DNA of 64,000 bases, from contig OZ038423.1 in assembly GCA_964036155.1 (NCBI GenBank), positions 77,639,249 to 77,703,248 on the forward strand, written 5' to 3'. The notes beneath the pieces are model-generated. The model saw only the letters and a program-made list of their open reading frames with translations. It was not told where the DNA came from and made no database searches. Shown one piece after another: positions 1 through 10,435 of this stretch (its first letter is position 1; every line of letters starts with the position of its first letter). A program made the translations under genes and the position numbers. This DNA is from Diploscapter coronatus. Lineage: Eukaryota; Nematoda; Chromadorea; Rhabditida; Rhabditidae.

Positions 1-228
1 TATTTATGATTTATGAAAGAATAACTCATTAGATTTAACTCTTGGATAAAAGGCAATTAATAAAAGTGTAGTAACACAATTCAACGAATATGCTTTTTTT
101 TTTAAGTGAGGAAACTGAATGAACATCCTGTAGAAAATCTATAAAATCTCAACTACCGTAACTTTTTCCAAATAAGAGTTGAAGATAGAACTAAGTCAGA
201 ATTTCGAACTCTATGAATTGAATTTCAG

Positions 229-2278
229 ACATCATCTCACAAGACTGTCTGACGAAACAGGCACCTCATCCAGTCGCACCTCAGAAAAGACCACGTCATC
301 TGGCGATGTTCGAGACGACGACACGGATTCGGAGCCTGACGAGAAGCCTCGGAACCGAATCGTGAAGGGCAAGAGACAGAGAGGCGGTATGGAGGCCGGT
401 CTGCCCATAAATGGGCATGTAGCGGGCTCGCCATCGATCGATAGCACGTCCATGCAGCCTGCATCGTCTGGGTACCACACGAACAACCACAGCAGCTACA
501 GCAATTCGTCCAGCAGCTCGTCCCCGATCGAGAGGAGCAGTGCACTGAGTGCACTCAGTGCGATCCAGCAAGCATCTGCAGTTGCTAACGGATATGGAAA
601 TGCGCAACCTGCTTATGGTGAGATTCTCTCCCGATTTTGAAAGGACTTATTTTAGGATTGTGTTTTGGAAGGACATTGCTTTCCAAAAATATCCAGAAAA
701 AAATCTCTTCCATCCTAAAATTCATTATGATTGCGCCTCTCTTGTGTATAGCTAGAAAGACATGGCGTCTCCAAATCCCTGGAATGATCAATTTTGCTAT
801 CTTTTCATAGCGAACAAAAGAAATGCTGAAATATGAAATTTCAGCCGGTGACAGCCCATCTCTCGAACGTCCACCCGCTTCGAAATCTCTGCACCCGGCT
901 GCCAATCGCACAGCCAGTTACAGCAACACTTCGACTGCCTCTTCCTCTTCCAACTCGGGCAAACAGCATCCCAGCCACGCGAATGGATATCATCAACGAG
1001 ACAGAGAGGCTGCCTATCACAGCTACCAGAGGAGACCCAGCCCCCCGCCGTATGATTCAGACATCATCCATGGATATCATTATCAGCCGGTCAGTAGAAA
1101 ACATCTATAAAAGTAGCCTTTGATTTTTATCAAATAGATTTTCATCCTTGGAAATTTTATCTCATTTTTCCGCCTTATCAACATATTACATTTGCAAAAT
1201 GCATGATTTAAAAAATAATAATAATAAAATTAGAGTTATTTACAATAAAAAAGCCTTCCATCGATGTGCAAACTATTGTTGTTGTTTGAGGTGTACGCAG
1301 TTCCACCCGACTGTGAAATCTCTCCACGCAGCAGTTCACAAACGATGCCCGGTCCTGGAAGCAAAGCCAGTCTGACAAGAACGAATCCAAGGCAGATGCG
1401 ACAGAATCCAGCCAATGGACAGAGTGGACAGACTGGGCAGACTCCGCTGAGACCCACTGTCATCGATGTGATGCCTGAAAATTGGGAGAGGTACATTTCT
1501 TTTAATTTTTAAAATATATCGACTTATAGGAATACATTTTTCGAAGTTATAAGGTTTGGAAAAGTACTGATATTGTTGCTTGTGAACAATATCAGAAGTG
1601 TTTTTTGTCAGCACACTATAGCATATTTGCGTGAGAGACTAGAACTTTCGAAAATAGTTAAAATAGTCTGTTCTCTTACGCTATTCAAATACGTACGTTC
1701 AGAATGCCAAACTGGAACAACAACTACGAAATGGCCAAGCCCCACAAACAGCAGCTCCAACTCACTGCCCAACACCCCAGTCTCGATCTGACTAAAGAAG
1801 TAGATTTCATTTTTTGGAAATGTAGAAATTGGTGAATTCTAGGAAATAATCGCCCAGCAAAGACGCGAAATTGAGCGACTGATTCGTGAAAACGAGCTGT
1901 TGAAGCAGAGCATGTCTGGATATCCGGTGAAGGAGAGCACTAAGAGTAAAGTGAGCTGATTTTAATCTATTTTTCTATTTCAAATTTCATCCGAAATCCT
2001 TTCTTTTCAAAATATTGAATTTGTAACCTAAATTGGTCATGAATCATTTCGACTTCGATTTATTCGATATCTGAATTCAATACGATCTTATGATGATGCA
2101 AGTATCGGATTCTAAGGCTCGAGATTAATTTGTCAATGTTTAGCGATCGGACTCCGGTGCTTCCGAGGACAGTTACGATTCGTTGAGTTCGTTGGATCGA
2201 CCAACAAAGAAGCAGTCTGCTCCATCGAACGGCCTGGCGCAGAACACCTCCGCGATGGTTGGTGCGGTGGCTCGATAG
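229..2278 (+). CDS. 3' end of a large low-complexity protein, product unknown
   Basis: Six exons in consistent phase are readable: 229-617, 845-1089, 1291-1490, 1703-1799, 1843-1950 and 2144-2278, ending in TAG. The first exon opens with a partial codon after TTTCAG, so the gene starts upstream of the window. About 391 codons are visible. They are rich in Ser, Thr, Pro, Gln and Asn with charged patches, typical of disordered protein. The fifth exon encodes a heptad-like stretch (EIERLIRENELLKQSM) suggesting a short coiled coil near the C-terminus. The tail is Ser/Asp-rich. I recognise no catalytic or named domain; a scaffold or junction-type protein is possible but only a guess. The exon structure is well supported, the identity is not. 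Confidence 0.7.
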
Positions 2279-3453
2279 TCTCAATAATTATGAATTAGAT
2301 GTGCTCATTATTGCATTATTGCTTAGAACTATTACCTGCCAAGTACAAAATATCATGTGATATGAAATACGTTATTTTCAACCTCCTGCAGCAACTCTAT
2401 CCACACCAGCTTGTAAACTCCGTTCAGTTTCTGCAAAATTAAATAACGTTTTGCAGCAGCAAGAGCTGAGTAAAGGTTACAAATGGTTGTAGATGGATAT
2501 CATGAAAGGCAGCTATTTTCTCATCCTATAATTTGTCCTTTAATTTTCGAAAACCACGCATTTCATATGATAAATCGCATAATCCTAAGATCAACACATA
2601 TTCCCCTAGAGTACATTGTAAATCACATGCAAACTCTCTTGTTCTGATGAATGCCTGCAACCAGATTGTGTTATTTGCTAATTGAATGGATCATCATCCA
2701 ACTCTAATCTTTTCTTGGGTATTTACCTCGTTTTTCCCTCTTCATTGCTTGTGATATCATCTCGAACATACAGTTGTCAATTTTCGTATCTTATCAATGG
2801 GAGCTTATTATTATTATTATCATAATCATCATTATTTGAGGCCTATGCTTCAATACGTATTTTGTTTAAGAAATCAAATTCTTTCTGTAAATGTTGCAAT
2901 TTAGTAAAATCATAATTTTTAATATTCGAGTCGTATGAGATAATTTCAATTCACACAAATTTCTCTCATCACCTCTCTTTCGTCCCCCGTCCCAGTGGCA
3001 AATATTTTATCCAATTTCAGTATCAGCTTTAGTCAGCAACTCGTTGCTTTTTCCACGTCTTTTTATTTGATGATAAATACATAATCAAAGGTTCTTATCC
3101 CTAACTCATAATAACGATGTAAGATATCAAAGAGGAGCAAATAAAAATTTATAATTCAAGTATATGAAGATTATTATCATGTTCGTTAACAAAGAAGCCC
3201 AGAGACCTGACTATGATTCAGAAATTTCCAGTTGACAAATTCTTCAGCACTTTTCTGTTGCCATATAACTTATATCGAAACTTCTCTAGTTATAGTTTTA
3301 CCTTTGACATATGCAATAATACTACATTGAAGTAAATTCTTTTTGCAAGTAAACGCCTAAAATGCACTCATAAAGATGACTAATCAATTTATTTGCATTT
3401 CAATAAAAATCAATTTACAAAAGAAAAATCGAAGAATTCCAACTTCGCGGTGC
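2279..3453. other. Intergenic, convergent 3' ends
   Basis: AT-rich spacer between two convergent genes. It holds the 3'UTR of the upstream gene and the 3'UTR of the minus-strand gene below. A minus-strand AATAAA lies near 3385-3390, and its surroundings match the 3' flank of gene C near 47516. From about 3180 onward the sequence is part of the inverted duplication shared with 47500-47700. No gene seen. Confidence 0.6.
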
Positions 3454-4569
3454 TTAGGTAGACTCGTCAGCAAGGTCTTCAATATCGTTCAGGATTCCAA
3501 GCTTTTCCAGTTTCGACTAAAGTTAAATTTCATGAAATCCAATCACTCGTCTGCTTAGACGCGTGAATACTAAAACATGGAATTATTTTACCGTGGCCTT
3601 GAGAATGGAGATGCCGAATTCGAACTTTTCCATATCATTCAATGGAGCAGCGATAGCGTCCATCTGAATTCATGTCGATCATCAGAAATAAAGAAAAGAT
3701 ATCGTCAATAACCACCTATATAATTTGAGAATAAATAAATGGTAATGCAAAGTGTGCATTGGGTAACTCAAATAGTCGTCACATGTATTTCAGACAAAGC
3801 GCTAATTACCGAACATCAAAAGCGCGTCTCATTTATTCTTCCTCAAGTAGTCGGTCATTGATAATACGAACCATCTTCTCAACTTCGTCCTCAGAAGCAT
3901 CACTTATTTGAGATGACTTCTTGAAAAGGTCTTCCATCTTTCCGAGAGCCTCTTTCACCTGATATTTTTCAATATAATTAATTTATGAATGGCTATTTAA
4001 AAAACAAACAAACCTACCTTTGGGCTAGCCTTGTCATAAATGTCAGACTTGTACCATTTGAAGAACTCGTCAAGCTTCTTGAGCAGTGCCATTTCCTTTC
4101 CGTTCTGTAAAATATGAGTTCGATCTAATGAGCAAAACAAGTTGAAGTACGGTTTCAACGGTATCGTCCTCAGCTCCTGGAAGCTTATTGATTTTATCCA
4201 ACTTCTGCTGAGCATTCAAGTCCTTGTCGAAGATGATGGCGGCGATCTAATTATTATATTTTTATAAAGTTAAAACGATTATCCACATTTTAGATGTAAA
4301 TGATTTTACTTCATTCTTGAGAGTTGTAAATACTCACCGCATCATCTTGGCTCTCCATCTTATCAGGTCGCTTATCACTAATCAACTTGCGAGATTTGAA
4401 GGTGGATTTTCCGAATGCATTAGAATCAAACTTTTGCGCAACGTCTATAACACATTTATTATTATTATAGGATAAAAATTTAAACTGCAATACCAGCACT
4501 AGCTGGACGAGCATCGACGTAGAGGGCCAGGCCGGCGACGAGAAGGCCGCAAGCAACGAAGAAATGCAT
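3454..4569 (-). CDS. Small secreted helical protein, copy A
   Basis: Exons on the minus strand: 4569-4494, 4444-4338, 4246-4151, 4104-4018, 3958-3872, 3663-3592 and 3516-3454, giving 195 residues. The start has a clear signal peptide (MHFFVACGLLVAGLALYVDA, cut probably after ARPASA). The mature part is Lys/Asp/Glu-rich, predicted helical and cysteine-free. Segments resembling FDKDLNAQQKLDKINKLPG and a Trp-Tyr motif (FFKWYKSDIYDKASPK) recall nematode-specific DUF148/SXP-RAL-2 secreted proteins, but I could not confirm family membership. If the fifth intron (weak donor GTTCGT) is not removed, the frame runs 12 more codons to a TAA at 3833, giving 163 residues. TATAAA lies at 4686-4681. Paralogues B and C lie at 44.5 and 46.1 kb. 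Confidence 0.8.
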
Positions 4570-4680
4570 CCTGAATTTCGTAATTTAAATTTGGTTAATA
4601 TAATAAAGATTGTATGGGAAAATGATCTGATCACCATTTTGCAGAACTTCAAATACCCCAGTCCGCGATGAGAAGGGCAT

Positions 4681-4686
4681 TTTATA
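4681..4686 (-). promoter_or_regulatory. TATA box of gene A
   Basis: TATAAA on the minus strand about 115 bases upstream of the ATG. The surrounding sequence, including a CTATAAA context, is conserved upstream of gene B, and a TATAAA is also present in front of gene C. This fits a strongly expressed tissue-specific secreted product. Confidence 0.6.
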
Positions 4687-4985
4687 GACGCTTTTGTGTT
4701 ATTTTGGAGTGACAGTTGTTGTTAAATTCCGCCAGGCAAAATGCAAATCCGGTGTGTTTCTTTGAGCCCACGAAATTAGCCATTTTCCCGATAAACAGCT
4801 GTGATTGATAGAGCTGATTTGAGTATTTCATCTCGAAGGCACAAAATCACTCGCTCTATTTCCATTACAAACTGCCCTCCGTTAAACCTTCTTGAAGGCG
4901 GTTTGAAAACGAAGGTCATTAATTTCAAACAACAAATGCTCAAAAATTCATTCAGTCTGAAGGAAATCTTGATTTTAAGATTATT

Positions 4986-5577
4986 AAGAGCCATTCCACG
5001 AATAACTGGAACAAGGGTCCGGACCATTGCAAGTCTCTTGAATCTAAACCAAACCCACATGGATGGATACCTTTTTGGACCTTAATCACAAAAAAGTGAA
5101 AATTAAGCCACGCCTCCTAAAGTGGGCGGGGCTAAGTGGGGTCAAAAGTCGTAATTTTCGCGATTTGACACCCGTCAGGAGGTACAAAGAAAACTTACTA
5201 TAAAAGATTTTCGAAAATGACCCAGTGGGAGCAAAGTTATGCCCATTTTTGCGTGGGGTATTTTCCGTGCTGTCGCTTCCCATTTTATTCGGCAAGTTAT
5301 TTACAAGCTTTTAGACACGATACAAAATTTTAATTTAATCATGCGGAAAATTATTACAGTAAATATTTGTGCATTTTATGTACATACTTATTGCAGACGA
5401 CAAGATAATGCATGAAATATCATTCATTTGAAACTAAGTTTGTTGAATTCTTTCTTAGATTTACGAATCTAGCGCTAAATTGAAGACGTTAGCTAGCCGA
5501 ACAAATCATAAGATTTAGATTATCACTTCTTAAGCTTGCAAAACTGGAGATAAAATTGATAGGACCAAATTATTCTT
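4986..5577. other. Intergenic with a short GC-rich hairpin
   Basis: Lies beyond the edge of the inverted duplication. Around 5106-5133 is a GC-rich stretch that can fold back (AGCCACGCC pairing roughly with GGGCGGGGCT), unlike the AT-rich surroundings. It may be a remnant of a dispersed repeat. No coding region could be supported. Confidence 0.35.
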
Positions 5578-6148
5578 CTAATTGTCTTGTCTTCGTCTTA
5601 CTTCTCTATGAATTGCGTTAACTCTCTCCTGTCCTCTTTCAGCCATCCTCTGCTGAAAGTACCAAAATTGAATTTCGTGTTTCGGAAATTATTGATAACC
5701 TCATGTTCTTGTCTAAGTAAATCCAGCTGTTGATTATGTTCAATTTCTCTTTCGAGTAAATCGTTTTCCAGCTAAACTTTTGCTCACTTTATCATGAAAC
5801 TTTGAAAGCTAACCAACCTGCATTTCTCTTTGTTCTTGTTCCTGCCTCATACCTCCCATTATTTGTTCATGTGAAATCTGCTCTCTTCGATTATTTGATT
5901 CTTCGTGCGTGGGCTCCTTATTTCTAGCTATAAATCTTCTAAGTTATTCAGAAATGCGTAGAAATTAGTTTAATGTTATGCATTTGACATCGCAGAATAA
6001 TACATAATACGTTTAACAGCTGTAGAAAAATAATATCATCCAAACGAATCTGCGTAGAATGTAATTTCTTTTTACCTATGAGTTTATACACAAAAACTAT
6101 TCCGATAACGATTCCAGCAATAGCAGTTGCAGCTTCTGCCTGTGACAT
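5578..6148 (-). CDS. 109-residue single-pass membrane protein with charged coiled coil
   Basis: Exons 6148-6076, 5927-5818, 5771-5700 and 5652-5578 join in phase and give 109 residues. Residues 4-24 form one hydrophobic segment (AEAATAIAGIVIGIVFVYKL) with no basic residue before it, followed by basic RNK, as in a type III or signal-anchor protein. The rest is an unbroken Glu/Gln/Arg/His-rich heptad stretch ending in RREVRRRQDN-like basic residues, so a cytoplasmic coiled coil is expected. The last intron is only 47 bases, and removing it restores the coiled-coil frame. No family is recognised. The neighbouring minus-strand gene upstream encodes another tiny membrane protein, so the two may be related or co-transcribed. 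Confidence 0.65.
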
Positions 6149-6457
6149 TAAAAGTTATTTGTTTTGCCTGAAATCTCGTGATCAGAATTTTATTAAATTA
6201 TCCAAGATGTAGTATATTTAGTAAAATAATCAATAGGAAACGTCACTCAATAAATTAGCCTAGAGAAAGAACTTATTAGAAATTTAATAGCTGTAAAATT
6301 TCGTTTAAAAATGCAAGACTAAGTATGGAGGAAGCAACCGAGTAGTTAGACCTCGAATTTACCAGCATTGCAAATCTTATGATAAACCAGTATTACTCGA
6401 TGCCATTCAGATAAGAGTTCTAATGCCAATACGCGATCAAAGTCAACATAATTTCAT

Positions 6458-6698
6458 TTAAGGACAGCTGTGAAAAAGAACATTTGTTGCTGATTTTTGT
6501 GCACTAGTATTTTCTCTTCGAATCATCTTCCTGAACGCCGTCCCCAATTTGCATCTCTCAGCAGATCTCTCTTGAAAATGCTGAATTATCTCGCACTCAT
6601 CTGAAAATGGTAGCTGGAAATTTTCATTTGGAAGCATACTCACCGACGATGTTGATCTTCTTCCTTTTCCAGAAAAAATAAGTTAATAGGCCAAGCAT
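6458..6698 (-). CDS. 65-residue membrane-anchored protein, possibly disrupted
   Basis: Two exons, 6698-6644 and 6600-6458, give 65 residues: a short hydrophobic start (MLGLLTYFFWKRKK) with a basic stop-transfer cluster, then a charged soluble tail. The ATG lies 4 bases after a TTGCAG acceptor, as in a trans-spliced start. A second ATG at 6748 opens another hydrophobic frame (MFSLISPIAAVSVIAVG) that ends at TAA just where this frame begins. The two frames may be one transmembrane segment split by a single-base shift. If so, the gene is broken or the sequence has an error. Function unknown. Confidence 0.45.
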
Positions 6699-6748
6699 CC
6701 AACTGCAATAACTGATACAGCAGCGATAGGACTTATTAGTGAAAACAT

Positions 6749-7466
6749 TTTCGAAGAATCGATGGATGGATGTTTAGAGATATAAATAAGGCGTGTAGAC
6801 GAATTTCGAACAGATTTTGTCGATTAAAAAACTGAACGGGGTGCATTAACGAAAACAGGTATGAGAATTAATATTGTCCATTCGATAAATAAATTTTCTC
6901 ATAGCAAGAGGATATGAAGTAATTTTGCAATATTTCTGTAGAACTCAAAATAGACTAGTATTTCTCAGCCGGTGAAATGTCTTAGTTGTTTTTCAACTTT
7001 AGTCTATAATTGGATACAAATAATTTCGAAAATCAAATGATTCTGAACGAATTAGAAAATGTTCAAGATAAAATAAAATGAAAGTAAAGAATGTTTCAAT
7101 TTTGCAATCGAAAGTTGTTAACGTGCTTTATTCGATATACAAATCGCGTTAAAGCTAATTGGTCAATTCACATTTTGAACATTTCCGAATACAAACAAGA
7201 GATACAACACATTCATTTGCAAATTAAAAAATATGGTCTATTTTCGCAGAATTCTCTTCATTATTTTCGAACTTGAGCCTAAAATATTCCAATATGCGAT
7301 TTCGTGACATTTCTGTTTCACTCCATACTCTTTCTACGCAGAAATGCGCGGTAAAATTGTGCCGTTTGAATTTCTTAATTTTTTTTGTCGTTTTTCTATT
7401 TTTGACTTGTCTGATTTTTACTCTAATTTATTCGATTTCAGTTTTCGGCATCGCTCGAGGGAAATA
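6749..7466. other. Divergent intergenic region
   Basis: AT-rich region between the minus-strand membrane-protein genes and the plus-strand RRM gene. A likely trans-splice acceptor (ATTTCAG at about 7435-7441) sits just before the next gene. Nothing else seen. Confidence 0.5.
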
Positions 7467-9544
7467 ATGCTGGACTCTGACAAGTGCTTCTACGTGGGTC
7501 ACATTCCCCAGTCCGCCAGTCGGGTTTGTTTTCTTTCTTTTCTGAAAATAATTTAGAATTAAAAAAAATCCCCTGGAAAGATCCTAAAATGTCTTCATTT
7601 CAGCCTTTAATTTTTGAAAAAAGAAAATTTTGTGAAGATTCTCGAAAATATGAGAATTGAAATTTTTGAGAATCTCGATTTAAACCAGGGAATCCTCAAA
7701 AAATCGCAATTCTGAAATGAATAATACTCAATCAGGTTGGTTCTGATCAGCAGTTCTTGCCATAAGATTATCAAATTGTCATATCAAAATTCTTAGAGTT
7801 GAGACAATTTAATCTTTGTTGTGTTTCAGTTCGACGTGTTCTATCCGTTTCACAACTGTGGCCTGGTTGCTGACATCCGCTTTCCGAATCAGGACAAACC
7901 AAATGCGACCACCAAATATGCGTCAGTACTCCGTCCTTTCATCCTTCGATAGATCGAGAGAATTTGAGCTTGACAATTTTTTTCTCAAAATCGAGCATTG
8001 ATTTTTCAAAAGTTTGAGTTGAGCTGATTTTTCTAAGGACGCGTTCAGAATTGGTTCTAGCGCGAACAAAGTCTGAACGCTTCCTAGCCTTATTTTCACA
8101 AGAAATTCCGCTGAGGCTCATAATCTCTAAAACCATAGCCCAAATGCCATTGAGTATGTTTTTCAGGAATTAAACTTGAAATTGCAGGTTTGTGTGGATG
8201 CTCTCGTACAAAGGGGCTGCTGCGGTCCGCGAGATGTCTGGTCTGAACAGAAACGAGAAGGGCAAGCTCTTCCTCAAGGATCAGACGCCCATCACGGTAT
8301 TCCAAATTTTGTTATGAAAGAAGTTTGAAGGATCGTAGCATTTGAAGCTCCTACTGAATTGGTCAGAGGAAGTCTTACTCTATTTCAACAAGCTTTCTGT
8401 ATTTGGAGAAATAGCTCGAGAAGATTCGTGCCTATCAAAGGCACGAAAATCGTTCTTTTTCCATGCTCTGAGAATTAACAAGATGCTCAGCAATTCTTTA
8501 ATGAAAACAATTTTTTTTCTTCTAAATTAGCACATTTGGTTTTTAATGAAAAGAATGGAATAATTTGGAGGTGACGGAATACGAGAGCAAATCGGCGAGC
8601 AACTCGCACAGCATGAATTCCTTCATGGAGGCCATCGACATCGTCGGCACGGCTGACAGAACCTACAACGAAAGGGAAAAGGGCAATATGAAGGGGACGG
8701 TCCATGTCGGTGAGTTGACGAAAATAAATGGTTTTCTGTATTTACAGGATGATAGGGAGTGTGGGAAAAGCTGAGAAATAAGAAAAAGAACCGCCTGTAA
8801 ATACAGGAAGCCGGAATAAGTGACAGAAAAAACACAAGAATTTGGATAAACTTCTCCGGAAAGTTATTTAGCATGCAAGTTATCCAATTTGAAAACGAAT
8901 TCTTTCTGCATATTAGAACCTCGAATTTTAGTATTCAGAATGGCTAGTCGTAGATGCTCAATACGAAAATCATGCCTTTATTCCGAACTTTGGAAATATA
9001 AAAATTCGATTTTTAGTTCTGACGAAGACACAATTCATTGAGTTCTAATGAATGTTTGCAGACCAAGCTGCGAATGGCCTGTCGAATCTGTCGCTGAACG
9101 GTCTGCACGGCATCATTCACGGTCAGTCCGGCAAGGCAGGGCAGACCAGTCAGAAGAATTCCAAGTCTGGCCGCTCTACCACATCTTCCAATGCCATTTT
9201 CTCGCTGCTCGGACTACCCACTCTGCAGACCGATCGCGTCTACAGTCGTGAGCAGATCTACGGACTCCGCTTCACTGAGGTAAGACAAATTCTTTCAGAA
9301 ATCATTCCTTTCGATAAATGCGCAATTTTTGAACATATGTTGTGGAATGCATCCTTCCTCTTTTGATATTTTTGCGCTTCTTATTTTTCTTCTCACTGTG
9401 CCGGTAGTATTTCTACAAATCCGAATAATTTAGCCTGTTCCGAATATCAAGATGAACCCGTGCCTGACTCACCGCGATTTGAATCAGCTTTCGGTGCTCT
9501 GCTCTGCGCCTCCCAAATATGCCCGACCTAGCAAGTATCACTGA
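7467..9544 (+). CDS. RRM-type RNA-binding protein
   Basis: Exons 7467-7523, 7830-7921, 8188-8296, 8571-8709, 9062-9279 and 9434-9544 give 241 residues. The N-terminal 75 residues have the order of an RNA-recognition motif: an RNP2-like strand (CFYVGHI, residues 7-13) and a central RNP1-like strand (KYAFVWML) followed by an AAVREMSGLN helix. RNP1 lacks the usual glycine, so the fold may bind RNA weakly or bind protein. The remainder is Ser/Gly/Asn-rich, with a conserved-looking C-terminal block ending in KYARPSKYH. The start is the first ATG after TTTCAG. I do not recognise a named orthologue. It heads the plus-strand housekeeping run. Confidence 0.75.
8736..8806. repeat. Intronic foldback element, CTGTATTTACAGG arms
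   Basis: In the fourth intron of the RRM gene, CTGTATTTACAGG is followed 45 bases later by its exact reverse complement CCTGTAAATACAG. The 71-base unit looks like a small MITE. No clear target-site duplication was seen. Confidence 0.65.
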
Positions 9545-10435
9545 AATGGAGGGAGTAGCATAAGATAAACAGAATGCAGGACATTCACTCATTCATTTCC
9601 ATCGGGTAAGCTTCTTTCCACTTCACCACTCTTTCATTCTTCTATTCACTTGTTTATTCCATTTTCATTTTAACCACTTCATTTATTCCGGCTTCTTTTG
9701 AAAGTTTGAGTTTTTCTTTACCGAATTTATTTCAGTTAGACACTGTCCAAAATTCTAAATGATATGTTTTCGAACTGATAGCTTTTTCAGGAATAATTCA
9801 TTTCATTTGAAGATTTTATCTACCGATTTTGTGAATTTTACCCATTTTTATTGATTTATTCTCTAACATAAATTCTGGTTCGCCATCGAGTGATTGATTG
9901 AGAAACAATTTGGCTTTCTTGTCCAAAGCCATTTCATTCTTTCCTGTTTCATTATTCTATTTATTATCTTTTTATCATCATTCATTTTCGCGTGTTTTTC
10001 AAACTTTTTTATTACTATTCTGTTTGTTGAATAAATCTACCTCTTGTATTTTTGTTATTTCGAAGAAGAGCTGTTTTGATTCAGCGAGGTATTTTCTTCG
10101 ATTTTTATTCGTGGCTATTTTTCACGGATCTTGATTTTATTCTCATGAATCCGCGTATCTCCAAACTTCTAAAACAGACCGATCAATACCTTCCTTCGAA
10201 TTGACCGCTACTTTTTGCCGCAAATTCCTCGCTGCATGCTGAATAATGTGTAATTGACAGAATCAACGTTATTTCAGCTTTAACTGAGACTTCTAATTTT
10301 TCATTTTTTGCATACTCGTTATATAATTCGCCAGTTCATTGCCAGAATTTTTAGAACTACCAAATGCTAGTTTAGGGGGAGTAGGGAACCAAATAATTGC
10401 TTGTGAATTATGCAAGATGTTGTTTTTGCAGTGGA
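9545..10435. other. Intergenic, T-rich
   Basis: 890 bases of T-rich sequence between the RRM gene and RFC5. Small open frames here are low-complexity Phe/Leu/Ser runs from the base composition and show no splice-consistent coding. A TTTGCAG acceptor at about 10425-10431 precedes the RFC5 start. Confidence 0.5.

Larger units (their letters stand above)
3180..4985 (-). repeat. Inverted segmental duplicate of the 44.1-47.7 kb region
   Basis: Read on the minus strand, this block matches plus-strand sequence about 40 kb away. Its 5' part (4985 down to about 4450) matches the promoter and first exons of gene B (44117-44700). Its 3' part (about 4020 down to 3180) matches the end of gene C, including a 208-base intron of identical length and the 3'UTR to about 47700. 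Similarity stops abruptly near 4983, at the corresponding point near 44117. The pattern is simplest as one inverted duplication, followed by tandem duplication of the plus-strand copy into B and C. Confidence 0.85.

Noticed and set aside
296..607. Minus-strand open frames across the first gene
   Set aside because: They are shadows of the Ser-rich plus-strand exon, which is supported by splice phases on both sides.
3733..3871. Conservation of the read-through extension between A and C as evidence of function
   Set aside because: The whole surrounding intron is almost identical between A and C, so the shared extension does not show selection.
4801..5085. 94-codon plus-strand frame duplicated at 44017-44298 on the opposite strand
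   Set aside because: Two copies of an open frame looked like a conserved gene, but both lie in the duplicated promoter region upstream of genes A and B and diverge with frame disruptions at the duplication edge, so shared descent explains it.
9898..10134. Phe/Leu/Ser-rich 78-codon plus-strand frame resembling a membrane protein
   Set aside because: Arises from T-rich intergenic sequence; no acceptor or donor context, no conserved motif.
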